Assembly (NCBI GenBank): GCA_017472605.1 | Contig: JAFUPV010000019.1 | Coordinates: 62,001-126,000, forward strand | Source: Lachnospiraceae bacterium | GTDB taxonomy: Bacteria; Bacillota; Clostridia; Lachnospirales; Lachnospiraceae | Length of the DNA: 64,000 nt | Direction: 5' to 3' | Shown: positions 8,071 through 16,426 of the stretch, piece after piece | How positions within the stretch are numbered: the first letter of the stretch is position 1 | Layout of the letters: each line of letters begins with the position of its first letter | Translations under genes and position numbers: made by a program | The notes under the pieces: model-generated | What the model was told of the DNA's origin: nothing | Database searches by the model: none | What the model saw: the letters and a program-made list of their open reading frames with translations, nothing else

Positions 8071-11000
8071 ATGACTTCACTATCTCAATATCTTCAGAAA
8101 GAATCTGCCTGTGAATATCTGTGCAGGAAAACGACCGATCAGAGCACAGGTTTTTATCATCACGGACTATTCCGCCGCAATGAAGATGTGTTTGATCTCT
8201 ACCACAGCCCGGTGCTGGCACTGAAGCTGTCGCAGGAGCAAGCAAAGGAAAACCGGATTACCGTAGAATTGGAACTGGCAAAGCTGATCGGCAACGCGGA
8301 TGTGAGACGGATTCCAGCGGAAACAACCATTCTTCTGTCCGGAAACAGGCAGTGGTTTTTCCTTCACCGGGATCAGTTTTCCCTTCCGCTGACCCGCGCC
8401 AGAGAGTACCTGTTCACGGCTCAGATTCGTGTGCGGTCGGAGCATCCAATTAATATAGAAGAAATTGCTTTGCAGAAGTCAGATGGAATTTCTCTGGAAG
8501 CGGATCGGTATTCGCAGGCAGCGGAAGCAGGAATGCATGCAGTTTACCGGCTGACAGTTCGGAATGAGAGCAGGGAACAGAAAACAGTTCTTGTGAAATA
8601 TGCGGATGACGGATGGAAAGAAATGAGACCGGTGCTGCGAACTGCGGAACCGGGGAATGTGCTTCCGGGAGAAACGCTGCACAGGGAGACGGTGCAGGGG
8701 GAACAGACGCAGAAAGAAGAGCGGCAGGAGGCAGGGCAGACGCAGAAAGAAAGACGCCAGGAGATGGATCAGGTGCAGAAAGAAAGGAGCCAGGAGGCAG
8801 GGCAGGAAGAAATCTGGCTGGCTCTTCGTCCCGGTGAAACAAAATCAATCTGCGTAGAAGTATTGGTGTCAGAAAAGCTGGCACCCGGCGGCTATGAGTC
8901 CATGCGGATTCTTGCATTGCCGGGAGGCAGCCGGAGCGGGAGCGCGGAAATCACCCTGCAGACCGGCCGCAGGCAGCCCCATCCCTGTGTTGTGTTTGAT
9001 GCGGAGCTTTTGTGCGAAATCCGGGAGAAAATCAATCGGGAACCCTGGGCGAAAGCCGCCTATGAGAAGGGGTATCAGGCAGCACAAAACTGGCAGCCGC
9101 CAACGATTGATCTGCAGAAGGATTACCTGTTTGACACCTCTCATGCGCACCATGCCCGTGACTGTGCCATCATCTGGCAGCTGAGCCGCGAGACATGCTT
9201 TGCGGAGAAAACGGTGGCCTTTTTGAGAGAGTGGAGCGATCCGGACCGTGGCTATCTTCGCCTCCCAAGGGCAGGAAATCAGGAACTGGTCCATGACGGC
9301 GAATTCTTCAAGAGCGCGGCAACCGCCTATGATCTGGTCTATGACTGGGACGGCTGGACAGAGGAGGATCGGAAACGACTGGAAGCAACCATGCGTTATT
9401 ACATGGACTACATCGACGCGGAAATTCAGAGCGGCGAAGCTTCCAACTGGCTTTTGGCAGAAATTGCGGGTGCTGTTTACAGCGCAGCCGTTCTGGAAGA
9501 CCGGGAACGGATGGAGCGCTTTCTCTACGGTCCGGGCGGCGCGGCAGACCAGCTGGCAAAAGGCGTGTTTGATGACGGCTGGTGGTATGAGGCGTCCATC
9601 GGCTACAACCTGATGTGTGCCGGCCTGTTTTCCGAGCTTGCACTGGCAGCTGCCCACTTTGGCTTCGATTTTGCCCACATCCGTGTCAATCCGGTTTACC
9701 GGCAGACCAACTGTGTGGGAACCGCAGGATTCGACGGACTGGTGAACGATGCCTGGGGACAGAATGTCAAAAACGATCGAAGCATCGACATGCTCTGGGA
9801 CAGTCTCATTGACTTCTATGACTACCGGGGTGTCATCATGGGAATCAACGATTCTGCCGAGCAGAAAAGCAATGCCCAGACGAAAGCATTCTATAAAACC
9901 GACTATGAGCTTGCCTACCGGCTCTACCGGAAACCGGAATATGCATACATGATCTCCAGACTGGGAGATGAGGAACGCAATCTGATGTTTGGAGAGGCAA
10001 AACGCCCTGAATTTGAACTGGAGCGGATGCCCTGTGAAAAGAGCTGCTATGCGGAAAATGCCGGACTGGCTGTGCTGCGCTCCCGGAAGCCGGGCCGTCC
10101 CATCCGGGAACAGATTCAGGTCGGCCTCAAATATGGCTCTCACGGCGGCGCCCACGGTCACTATGACCGCGCCAGCATGACCGGTCTGATGCGCTATGGA
10201 AAGTCCCTGACCAACCCGGAAAACATCTGGTACAGCTACCACACATTTATGTACAAATTTTACTGCCAGACCTCCATCAACCACAACATGGTCACTGTTG
10301 ATCTGAAACAGCAGGAAGCCTCTGAGCCGAAACGGCTGCTGTTTTACAGCGGGGATAAGATGCAGGTCTTCGGAGTCCAGAACATGAGCCGGTGGAGCAA
10401 TCCGCCTTACGGCGGCTGGCCGGTTGGTTCGGTGAAAACCATTGAAGAACGACAATGGAAAGAAGGAAGATCCTTCCCAATTCCCAAAGATCATCCGGAC
10501 TATGCGGCGAGAAGCGGGTTTACGGAGCCGGTTCTGACAAGGCGGGTTACTGTCGTTACCGATGACTATGTTGTAAACTTCGATTATGGAAAAAGCGAAA
10601 CCCCTCATCGGTTCCAGTGCATGTATCATTTGCAGGGGCTGAGGGGGATGGAAGTGTTGAATGCGCAGGAAGCGAAGCGTACGCAGAATGTACAGAAGGC
10701 GCAGAGTATACAGGAAATACACAATGTCCGCAGTTGTGTCCAGACCGGAAGAATGGAACGGAAGAAGCACACAGAGCAGCTTGACCCGGATCCGCTGGGA
10801 AGTGCGCAGTTTATCACAGACTGTGACTGGTACCGCACGCTTGGCGTCATTCATTTTTCTTTTGAAGCTGATTACGAAGAGAAGTGGAACAACTACTGGA
10901 AGTTCGACTGGAAATGGCAGAACCGGACCGCATACAACGAACTTGGAAACCTGAAAACAGAATTGTATTACATACAGCCGGAGGAAGTAACCATGGCAGT

Positions 11001-11943
11001 TGCCTCTCCGCCGGAATTTGCACTGGTGAACAAGCGGCTGCAGTGGAACGTGACGGGAGATCAGAAGCATGTTCTTGCGCAGGGCGCATTCGGCGCATGG
11101 ATCCTCGGAAAAGAGAGGATAAACGTGGACATTTCGGGGATAACTTCTCTGGAACTTCGGGTTTCTGTGGAAAGCGGAACGCAGGGAGATCTCTATGAAT
11201 ATGAATCTCTGAACACGATTTTCTGGGGAGATCCGGTCATTACAACAAAAGACGGACGGCGGATTCCAATGAAGGAGCTGCGTTACACCACGGAAAACAC
11301 CAATCCGGGCTTTGGCCCTGGTGTTGATTACGAGGGCGGACGAGTTATGATCCAGGCAGAGGAATTCCCCAGTGCCATCCCGGCAGAACCGGAAGACAAA
11401 ACAAAGCCGGGCATCATCCGTGTTGATTTAAGCGGACTGGAAGCGGTCCGTCTGGAAGCAGTGATCGGCGGCGACTATCCGGTAGGTGACGAGAGCAGAA
11501 AACGGCGTACCGTTCTGGAACAGCAGGAGGGAACCAGTGCAAGATTTATCACATTGATCGAGCCCCATGAAAACGAATCCATGATCCGCGGCATCCGCCT
11601 GCTGGACACCTGGAAACTGGAAGTGGAGCTGACCAACGGACGGACACAGATTCTTTCGGTGGACGGGCTGGAAGCTGAGGGAGAAGAGACTGTATCAGAA
11701 GCAGCGACGGCAGAGGAGACTGTATCAGAAGCGGCAGAGGCAGAGGCGACTGTATCAGAAGCGACAGAGGCAGAGAAGACTGTATCAGAAGCGACAGAGG
11801 CAGAGAAGACTGTGGAAGAGGAGACAGCGTCAGAAGCAGCGACAGCAGAGGTAATTCCGACAGAAAGAAGTTCAGACTGCAGGGTTTCCGTTACGCTTTG
11901 TGAGTTTGCGGACGGTATACCTGTCCGCACCGAACGAACATAA
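8071..11943 (+). CDS. Heparinase II/III-family protein with repeat insertions
   Basis: The start is the ATG at 8071, preceded by GGGAGG. The 1,290-residue protein has no signal peptide, so it should act in the cytosol on imported oligosaccharides. An N-terminal beta-rich region (about 1-300) precedes an alpha/alpha barrel (about 310-600) and a heparinase II/III-like beta-sandwich from about residue 650, with a HGGAHGHYDRASM segment near 690 that carries the expected catalytic His/Tyr. Family members are polysaccharide lyases that cleave uronic-acid-containing glycans. Three low-complexity stretches interrupt the fold: residues 213-245 (three 11-residue units), 864-885 (imperfect 6-residue units) and 1206-1260 (10-residue units). 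The substrate is uncertain; the GH88 gene downstream supports an unsaturated uronate product. Confidence 0.85.
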   Translation: MTSLSQYLQKESACEYLCRKTTDQSTGFYHHGLFRRNEDVFDLYHSPVLALKLSQEQAKENRITVELELAKLIGNADVRRIPAETTILLSGNRQWFFLHRDQFSLPLTRAREYLFTAQIRVRSEHPINIEEIALQKSDGISLEADRYSQAAEAGMHAVYRLTVRNESREQKTVLVKYADDGWKEMRPVLRTAEPGNVLPGETLHRETVQGEQTQKEERQEAGQTQKERRQEMDQVQKERSQEAGQEEIWLALRPGETKSICVEVLVSEKLAPGGYESMRILALPGGSRSGSAEITLQTGRRQPHPCVVFDAELLCEIREKINREPWAKAAYEKGYQAAQNWQPPTIDLQKDYLFDTSHAHHARDCAIIWQLSRETCFAEKTVAFLREWSDPDRGYLRLPRAGNQELVHDGEFFKSAATAYDLVYDWDGWTEEDRKRLEATMRYYMDYIDAEIQSGEASNWLLAEIAGAVYSAAVLEDRERMERFLYGPGGAADQLAKGVFDDGWWYEASIGYNLMCAGLFSELALAAAHFGFDFAHIRVNPVYRQTNCVGTAGFDGLVNDAWGQNVKNDRSIDMLWDSLIDFYDYRGVIMGINDSAEQKSNAQTKAFYKTDYELAYRLYRKPEYAYMISRLGDEERNLMFGEAKRPEFELERMPCEKSCYAENAGLAVLRSRKPGRPIREQIQVGLKYGSHGGAHGHYDRASMTGLMRYGKSLTNPENIWYSYHTFMYKFYCQTSINHNMVTVDLKQQEASEPKRLLFYSGDKMQVFGVQNMSRWSNPPYGGWPVGSVKTIEERQWKEGRSFPIPKDHPDYAARSGFTEPVLTRRVTVVTDDYVVNFDYGKSETPHRFQCMYHLQGLRGMEVLNAQEAKRTQNVQKAQSIQEIHNVRSCVQTGRMERKKHTEQLDPDPLGSAQFITDCDWYRTLGVIHFSFEADYEEKWNNYWKFDWKWQNRTAYNELGNLKTELYYIQPEEVTMAVASPPEFALVNKRLQWNVTGDQKHVLAQGAFGAWILGKERINVDISGITSLELRVSVESGTQGDLYEYESLNTIFWGDPVITTKDGRRIPMKELRYTTENTNPGFGPGVDYEGGRVMIQAEEFPSAIPAEPEDKTKPGIIRVDLSGLEAVRLEAVIGGDYPVGDESRKRRTVLEQQEGTSARFITLIEPHENESMIRGIRLLDTWKLEVELTNGRTQILSVDGLEAEGEETVSEAATAEETVSEAAEAEATVSEATEAEKTVSEATEAEKTVEEETASEAATAEVIPTERSSDCRVSVTLCEFADGIPVRTERT
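8707..8805 (+). repeat. Three in-frame 33-bp tandem repeats
   Basis: Units at 8707-8739, 8740-8772 and 8773-8805 encode TQKEERQEAGQ, TQKERRQEMDQ and VQKERSQEAGQ inside the heparinase-like gene. They form a charged, Gln-rich, probably helical or disordered insertion. Confidence 0.9.
11686..11850 (+). repeat. In-frame 30-bp tandem repeats near the 3' end of the heparinase-like gene
   Basis: Four units of 30 bp (from 11686, 11716, 11746 and 11776) encode ETVSEAATAE, ETVSEAAEAE, ATVSEATEAE and KTVSEATEAE. A diverged 45-bp copy follows. Neighbouring units differ at few bases, which suggests recent expansion by slippage or unequal exchange. Confidence 0.92.
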
Positions 11944-11997
11944 GTAATATTGGGCAGAAGCCGGAAATTTTGGATAAGGCAGAAAACGGAGGAAGAT

Positions 11998-12657
11998 ATG
12001 AAAGTTCAAAATCCAATTTTACGTGGGTTCTACCCCGACCCATCCATCATCCGGGTAGGGGAGGACTACTATATTGCAAACTCAACCTTTGAATGGTGGC
12101 CGGGCGTCAGCCTTCACCATTCCCGGGATCTGGTTCACTGGGAGAAGCTGCCTTCCCCGCTGAATCGTCTCTCCCAGCTGGACCTTCGCGGCGTCGGTGC
12201 CTCGCAGGGAATCTGGGCGCCCTGCCTGACCTGGGATCAGGGAATCTTTTATCTGGTGTATACCGTGGTCAAATCCTTCTACTGCAACATATATGACACC
12301 GCCAACTATCTGGTCACGGCAACGGATATCCGCGGTCCGTGGTCGGAGCCGGTTCCGCTGAACAACTTTGGCTTTGATCCGTCCCTCTTCCACGACGAAG
12401 ACGGCCGCAAATACATGGTCAGCATGGTCACGGATCACCGGGTTCCGAAAAAATATGCCGGACGTCTGGTGCTTCAGGAATATGATCCGGTGCAGAAGAA
12501 GATGGTCGGAGACGTGAAAGAAATCTTCTGCGCAGATCAGGTCTATCTGGAAGGTCCCCATATCTTCCGGCGGAACAGCTGGTACTACCTGTTTGCGGCA
12601 GAAACCGGCATTCCGATGAAAGAGAACCGGTTCTGCTGGAAGGCTGCAGAGATGTGA
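11998..12657 (+). pseudogene. Truncated GH43 glycosidase (beta-xylosidase/arabinofuranosidase-like)
   Basis: The start ATG at 11998 has GGAGG 5 bases upstream. The first 200 residues are a good GH43 N-terminus: YPDPSIIRVGEDYYIANSTF holds the catalytic base Asp, and FGFDPSLFHDEDGRKYMV holds the second conserved Asp. Similarity stops after YYLFAAETG, where intact members continue into the catalytic-acid Glu blade and a C-terminal sandwich (about 500 residues in all). Here the frame ends after 219 residues with an unrelated tail (IPMKENRFCWKAAEM). The general-acid region is therefore lost and hydrolase activity is unlikely. The gene would have attacked beta-xylosides or alpha-arabinofuranosides in this operon. 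Confidence 0.75.
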
Positions 12658-12710
12658 GGGGAACAATTGAAACAGGGCAGGAGAACGAATGACAGAGAGG
12701 GAGGATAAAA

Positions 12711-13305
12711 ATGACAGATTTTCGAATTCCAAAAGAAAAGAAAGCACGTGTAATCATCAATACAGATGCGAAAAACGAAGTAGATGACCAGTTTGCAATC
12801 AATGAAAAATGATGACAGGCCGCTGTATCTGGCTTTTCTCGGACCTCTGACAGACATGGCATCCGCTATTTTAATCGAACCGGAAATTTTGAAGCGGAAA
12901 CTGATCGTAGTCTGGATCGGAGGAGGAAACTGGCCGGAGGGCGGTTGGGAATATAATCTGAAAAATGATGTAACTGCGGCAAATGTAGTATTCAAATCGT
13001 CCGTTGAGCTGTGGCAGATTCCAGGAAACGTGTACCGGATGATGCCTGTCAGTTTTGCAGAGCTTTTTGATCGGGTCAGGCCGTGGGGTGCCATTGGTGA
13101 ATATCTGTGTGATAATGTAATCCATTTCAATAACATGGATCCCGGCCGACCAACGGAATACCGGATTCTTGGTGATTCCCCGGCCATCGGTGTCATCCTG
13201 TACAGCGGCTGCGGCGAGTGGGAGTGGAAACCGGACCGTGATACAGACGAAGCGGAGCGGGACAGCGAGTTGTCCGGAATGAGAATCGCTGGTCAGGTAC
13301 TGTAA
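12711..13305 (+). pseudogene. Nucleoside hydrolase-like gene with internal deletion and frame change
   Basis: A gene with a GGGAGGA site starts at 12711 and encodes a nucleoside-hydrolase-like N-terminus (VIINTDAKNEVDDQFAI, with the Asp cluster that binds calcium in the family), then stops at 12810-12812. In a different frame, 12784-13305 encodes the C-terminal half (RPLYLAFLGPLTDMASA, VVWIGGGNWPEGG, YNLKNDVTAANVVF). About 120 residues of a usual 310-330 are missing between the halves, so a deletion near 12800 is the simplest explanation. An intact homologue would hydrolyse an N-glycosidic or related ribosyl bond; relatives are common in Lachnospiraceae glycan clusters. Together with the truncated GH43 it marks a stretch of decay inside the operon. 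Confidence 0.75.
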
Positions 13306-13321
13306 ATTCGAGGAGGAAGAT

Positions 13322-16300
13322 ATGACAGTCAGAGAGGAATTGAAACAACAGATTGATCAGGCATATGCACTTTTGAAAGAAACGGAAGGATATACAACAG
13401 AACAGAACCGTTTTGCGTTAAAGGACATGATTGCTCAGGCAGAACGGGCTTTGGATGGAACCGGGAAAGTACCCTTCACCAGAAAACGTGAATTTCTGAA
13501 TCCGAGACCGGATGAAGCCTGCTGCTTTGCTCTGGAGCGCTACACAATGGTTTCAACATTTCTGACCGGGCGAAGCGTCTATAACACCTATGGTCTGAAG
13601 GGGGCCATCGACTGGTTTCGCAGTACCGATTTACGACTGCCGCTTCCAGCATCCGAGGTAGAAGCCGGGGCTGAGGGAATGCTCAGTGAAAAAGAGAAAG
13701 TTGATTTCTATAGAGACCAGTGCAGAGAATTTCTGGACCGCTGCGTATGCGGAACGGAAATTGGACAGTATGGGAAAGCGAAAAAAGATGCACTGGAAGC
13801 AGCACTGAAAAAGCTGGATTGGCTGGAGCAATCAAACAGAACCGGACAGATGCATTCAATAGAGCAGACAGAAATCAGGAAGGGATCTGTGGGCCAGGCA
13901 GAAATAAAGAAGGAAGCCGGAGTGCAGATCCCTGTAAAAGAGCAGATGGCGGCTGCACTGACCGATTGTGTCAACTGCCTTCAGGAGCTTCGCTTTTCCA
14001 GAGTTCTGCGAAGCGACATGGATACGGACTCATCGCTGCTTCTGACTGCAAAACAGATGGAAGCGCTGCGCCATAAGGTTGAGAGCGATCCAATTGCGGC
14101 AGGAGAATACAGAAAAATCCAGGAAATCGCTGACCGTGTGACACTGGAAACGAGAAAAGAAGCCTACGAAACACTGTTTTGTGCCGACGACTACGAGGCG
14201 ATGAACCGTCAGTTTCACATTTGGGGAAGCGCTGGAAATCCGCCCAGCTTCACTGCGCCCGAAGGCTCCTGCGAAGCGGTTTTGACCCTGCGTCTTCCTT
14301 CGGAAGACAACGAAGCCGATGGACTGGGACACATCTGGATTACCAATCTGTCGATCCGTTCCTCAGCCGGTCCCAATCTGGCGATTATAAACGGAGATTT
14401 TTCACTTGGCAAAGAGATTCCCGAAGGCTGGAAACCGGTTGCCAAAAAAGGAAATCCGATTCTGAAAACCGAACGAAAGGCAATGCGTCCGAAGACCGAT
14501 TCCATTCTTCTGAATCCGGAAAAAACAGGAAACTGTCTGTATCTGTGCAACCCGACTTCCGAGGATGAAGGTGTGTGGGAACAGATCAGCCGGATTCCGG
14601 TGCAGGACGATGCCATGTACACCATGCAGTTCGAAGCAAAACAGGATGGAAAGTTCTGCCATGGCCTGGAAGTAGCGATGACCTTTTTCAATTCCGACGG
14701 ACAAAAGACCGGCACGCACACCTTCCTCTATAATCGGAAATCCTGGCTGGACGTAAAGAAATACAATCTCTATGCCCAGTGTGATGCCATCTGCTACTGG
14801 TATACAAAGGATATCACTTATGCGGAAAAAGCAAAAATTGAAATTTTTCATTTTCTGGACGATTTCCTTCAGGGCGCGGAACACTGGCTGGTCAAAAACA
14901 GCAGACCGGAGGGAAGCGATGCCTACGGTGCGGTTCAGGGCGGCCGTGACATGTTCGCCCTTGCCTGTGCCTATTCGCTGATTCGAAACAGCGGCGTATT
15001 TTCGAAGGAAGATAAGGAGCGCTTCTATCGGTTGATTGACTATTTTCTCAGATACCTTTCCGACCTGCGCGACCGGATGACATTGTCTCCTGAGCGCGCA
15101 CAGCGGTTTACCAGCAACTGGCAGACCGACATGTGCATCGGAACAGCCGCAATGATGATTGTTCTTCCGGATTTTCCGAACCGGAAGACCTGGATCTATA
15201 ACGCGGAAGCGGTACTTCGGGCACAGCTGCAGCTGAAAGTAAATCCGGATGGCTCCTGGCCGGAGTCGATCCGCTACCATCATGCGACACTGGAACACTT
15301 TGGACTGTATGGACGGATCTGGCTTCTGGAATCCGGGGAAAACTGGTTTGAAACAACACGTCTTCTTGACCTGTTTGGCTACTCACTGAATACACAGACA
15401 CCGCCGTATGACTATTATAATAAAAATATTGCGACACCGCCGTTTGGGGATCATAAACTGGGCGACGGATCGGAATTTTCAATCTTCGGATTATACTGTG
15501 AACTGATTGCCGGATATGACAAAGCCATTGCTGACCGCATGTATGAAACCTGGTGTCTGGCAAAGAAGCCGGTAAAAGGGCTCTGGGGCGAGTCAATGGC
15601 GTTGGAAAACCTGATGTATGTGACGGAAAATGGCTATCAGACGGAACCGGGTTTTTCGCTGAAACTGGAATCCACAGGAGCATTTTCCGATGCCGGAATC
15701 TACCTGTTCCGGAAAAACTATGGAACACAGAAACAGAATTATCTGGCAGTCATGTCCAGTCCGCGCAAGGTTGGACACGGCCATCTGGATCAGGGCGCAT
15801 TCATTTTGTATTACCATGGTGTGCCGGTGATCATGGATTCGGGAATTGAAGGCTACTTTGACTCGACAACACCGTGGCATCTGTCTTCCTACTCTCACGC
15901 GGTGATGCAGTTTGCAACCGGAAAAAGACAGTTTGAAAAACAGAAAGGCGGGTTCATCAACCTGACCGCAGGCACATACAGTCTGGAGCGCGGCTGGAGT
16001 GACGGACCGGACTGCAGCCGTGTAACGGAGCTTTCCATCGGGGGAATGCAGGAGCAGATCACAATGGAAATTGAAAATCCGGAAGGAAAGGGACTGCAGA
16101 CTCGAACCATCCAGACCGATCATGAGACAGAAACCTGGCTTGTGACCGATCAGGTGACCGGCTTTGAAGGAATGGTTCTCTTCAACCTTCCCCTGCTGAT
16201 GAAATCCGCACGGGTGGAAGGAAACACCATTCTTGCAGAAGGCTGGTATGGAGTAAACATAACTATTTATTTCGAAACAGAGATTGAATCAATATGGCTG

Positions 16301-16426
16301 GAAGAAGGACGTGCTACACCGATGGATCCGGGGGCAAAGGACTGCTCCATGCTGATTTATGTCAGAGCGACCGCAAAGGCAGCCAATGGATTTCGGGTAA
16401 GGATTTGCCCACAGGAGGAAGAATGA
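13322..16426 (+). CDS. Heparinase II/III-family protein, second copy
   Basis: The 1,034-residue cytosolic protein (no signal peptide) starts at an ATG behind GAGGAGGAAG. It has a helical N-terminus, a jelly-roll-like middle region (about 300-480, possible carbohydrate binding), an alpha/alpha-toroid and a C-terminal heparinase II/III-like sandwich with RKVGHGHLDQGAFILYYHG near residue 815. It is only distantly similar to the copy at 8071, so it is not a recent duplicate and may cut another linkage of the same polysaccharide. Residues 179-203 are a degenerate charged repeat (EQTEIRKGSVG, then QAEIKKEAGV) absent from typical members. The stop overlaps the start of the GH127 gene, showing coupling. 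Confidence 0.85.
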   Translation: MTVREELKQQIDQAYALLKETEGYTTEQNRFALKDMIAQAERALDGTGKVPFTRKREFLNPRPDEACCFALERYTMVSTFLTGRSVYNTYGLKGAIDWFRSTDLRLPLPASEVEAGAEGMLSEKEKVDFYRDQCREFLDRCVCGTEIGQYGKAKKDALEAALKKLDWLEQSNRTGQMHSIEQTEIRKGSVGQAEIKKEAGVQIPVKEQMAAALTDCVNCLQELRFSRVLRSDMDTDSSLLLTAKQMEALRHKVESDPIAAGEYRKIQEIADRVTLETRKEAYETLFCADDYEAMNRQFHIWGSAGNPPSFTAPEGSCEAVLTLRLPSEDNEADGLGHIWITNLSIRSSAGPNLAIINGDFSLGKEIPEGWKPVAKKGNPILKTERKAMRPKTDSILLNPEKTGNCLYLCNPTSEDEGVWEQISRIPVQDDAMYTMQFEAKQDGKFCHGLEVAMTFFNSDGQKTGTHTFLYNRKSWLDVKKYNLYAQCDAICYWYTKDITYAEKAKIEIFHFLDDFLQGAEHWLVKNSRPEGSDAYGAVQGGRDMFALACAYSLIRNSGVFSKEDKERFYRLIDYFLRYLSDLRDRMTLSPERAQRFTSNWQTDMCIGTAAMMIVLPDFPNRKTWIYNAEAVLRAQLQLKVNPDGSWPESIRYHHATLEHFGLYGRIWLLESGENWFETTRLLDLFGYSLNTQTPPYDYYNKNIATPPFGDHKLGDGSEFSIFGLYCELIAGYDKAIADRMYETWCLAKKPVKGLWGESMALENLMYVTENGYQTEPGFSLKLESTGAFSDAGIYLFRKNYGTQKQNYLAVMSSPRKVGHGHLDQGAFILYYHGVPVIMDSGIEGYFDSTTPWHLSSYSHAVMQFATGKRQFEKQKGGFINLTAGTYSLERGWSDGPDCSRVTELSIGGMQEQITMEIENPEGKGLQTRTIQTDHETETWLVTDQVTGFEGMVLFNLPLLMKSARVEGNTILAEGWYGVNITIYFETEIESIWLEEGRATPMDPGAKDCSMLIYVRATAKAANGFRVRICPQEEE

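Noticed and set aside
6353-8245. Long minus-strand open frame (about 630 codons) opposite the solute-binding protein gene
   Set aside because: It has no ribosome binding site, a composition unlike a folded protein (Cys/His/Ile-rich) and lies antisense to a well-supported gene. Long antisense frames are common here because of codon bias.
8869-11070. Minus-strand open frame of over 700 codons opposite the first heparinase-like gene
   Set aside because: Antisense shadow of a conserved gene; no family motif and no start signal.
11686-11850. CRISPR-like array
   Set aside because: The 30-bp units are directly adjacent with no spacers and lie in a coding frame, so they are protein repeats.
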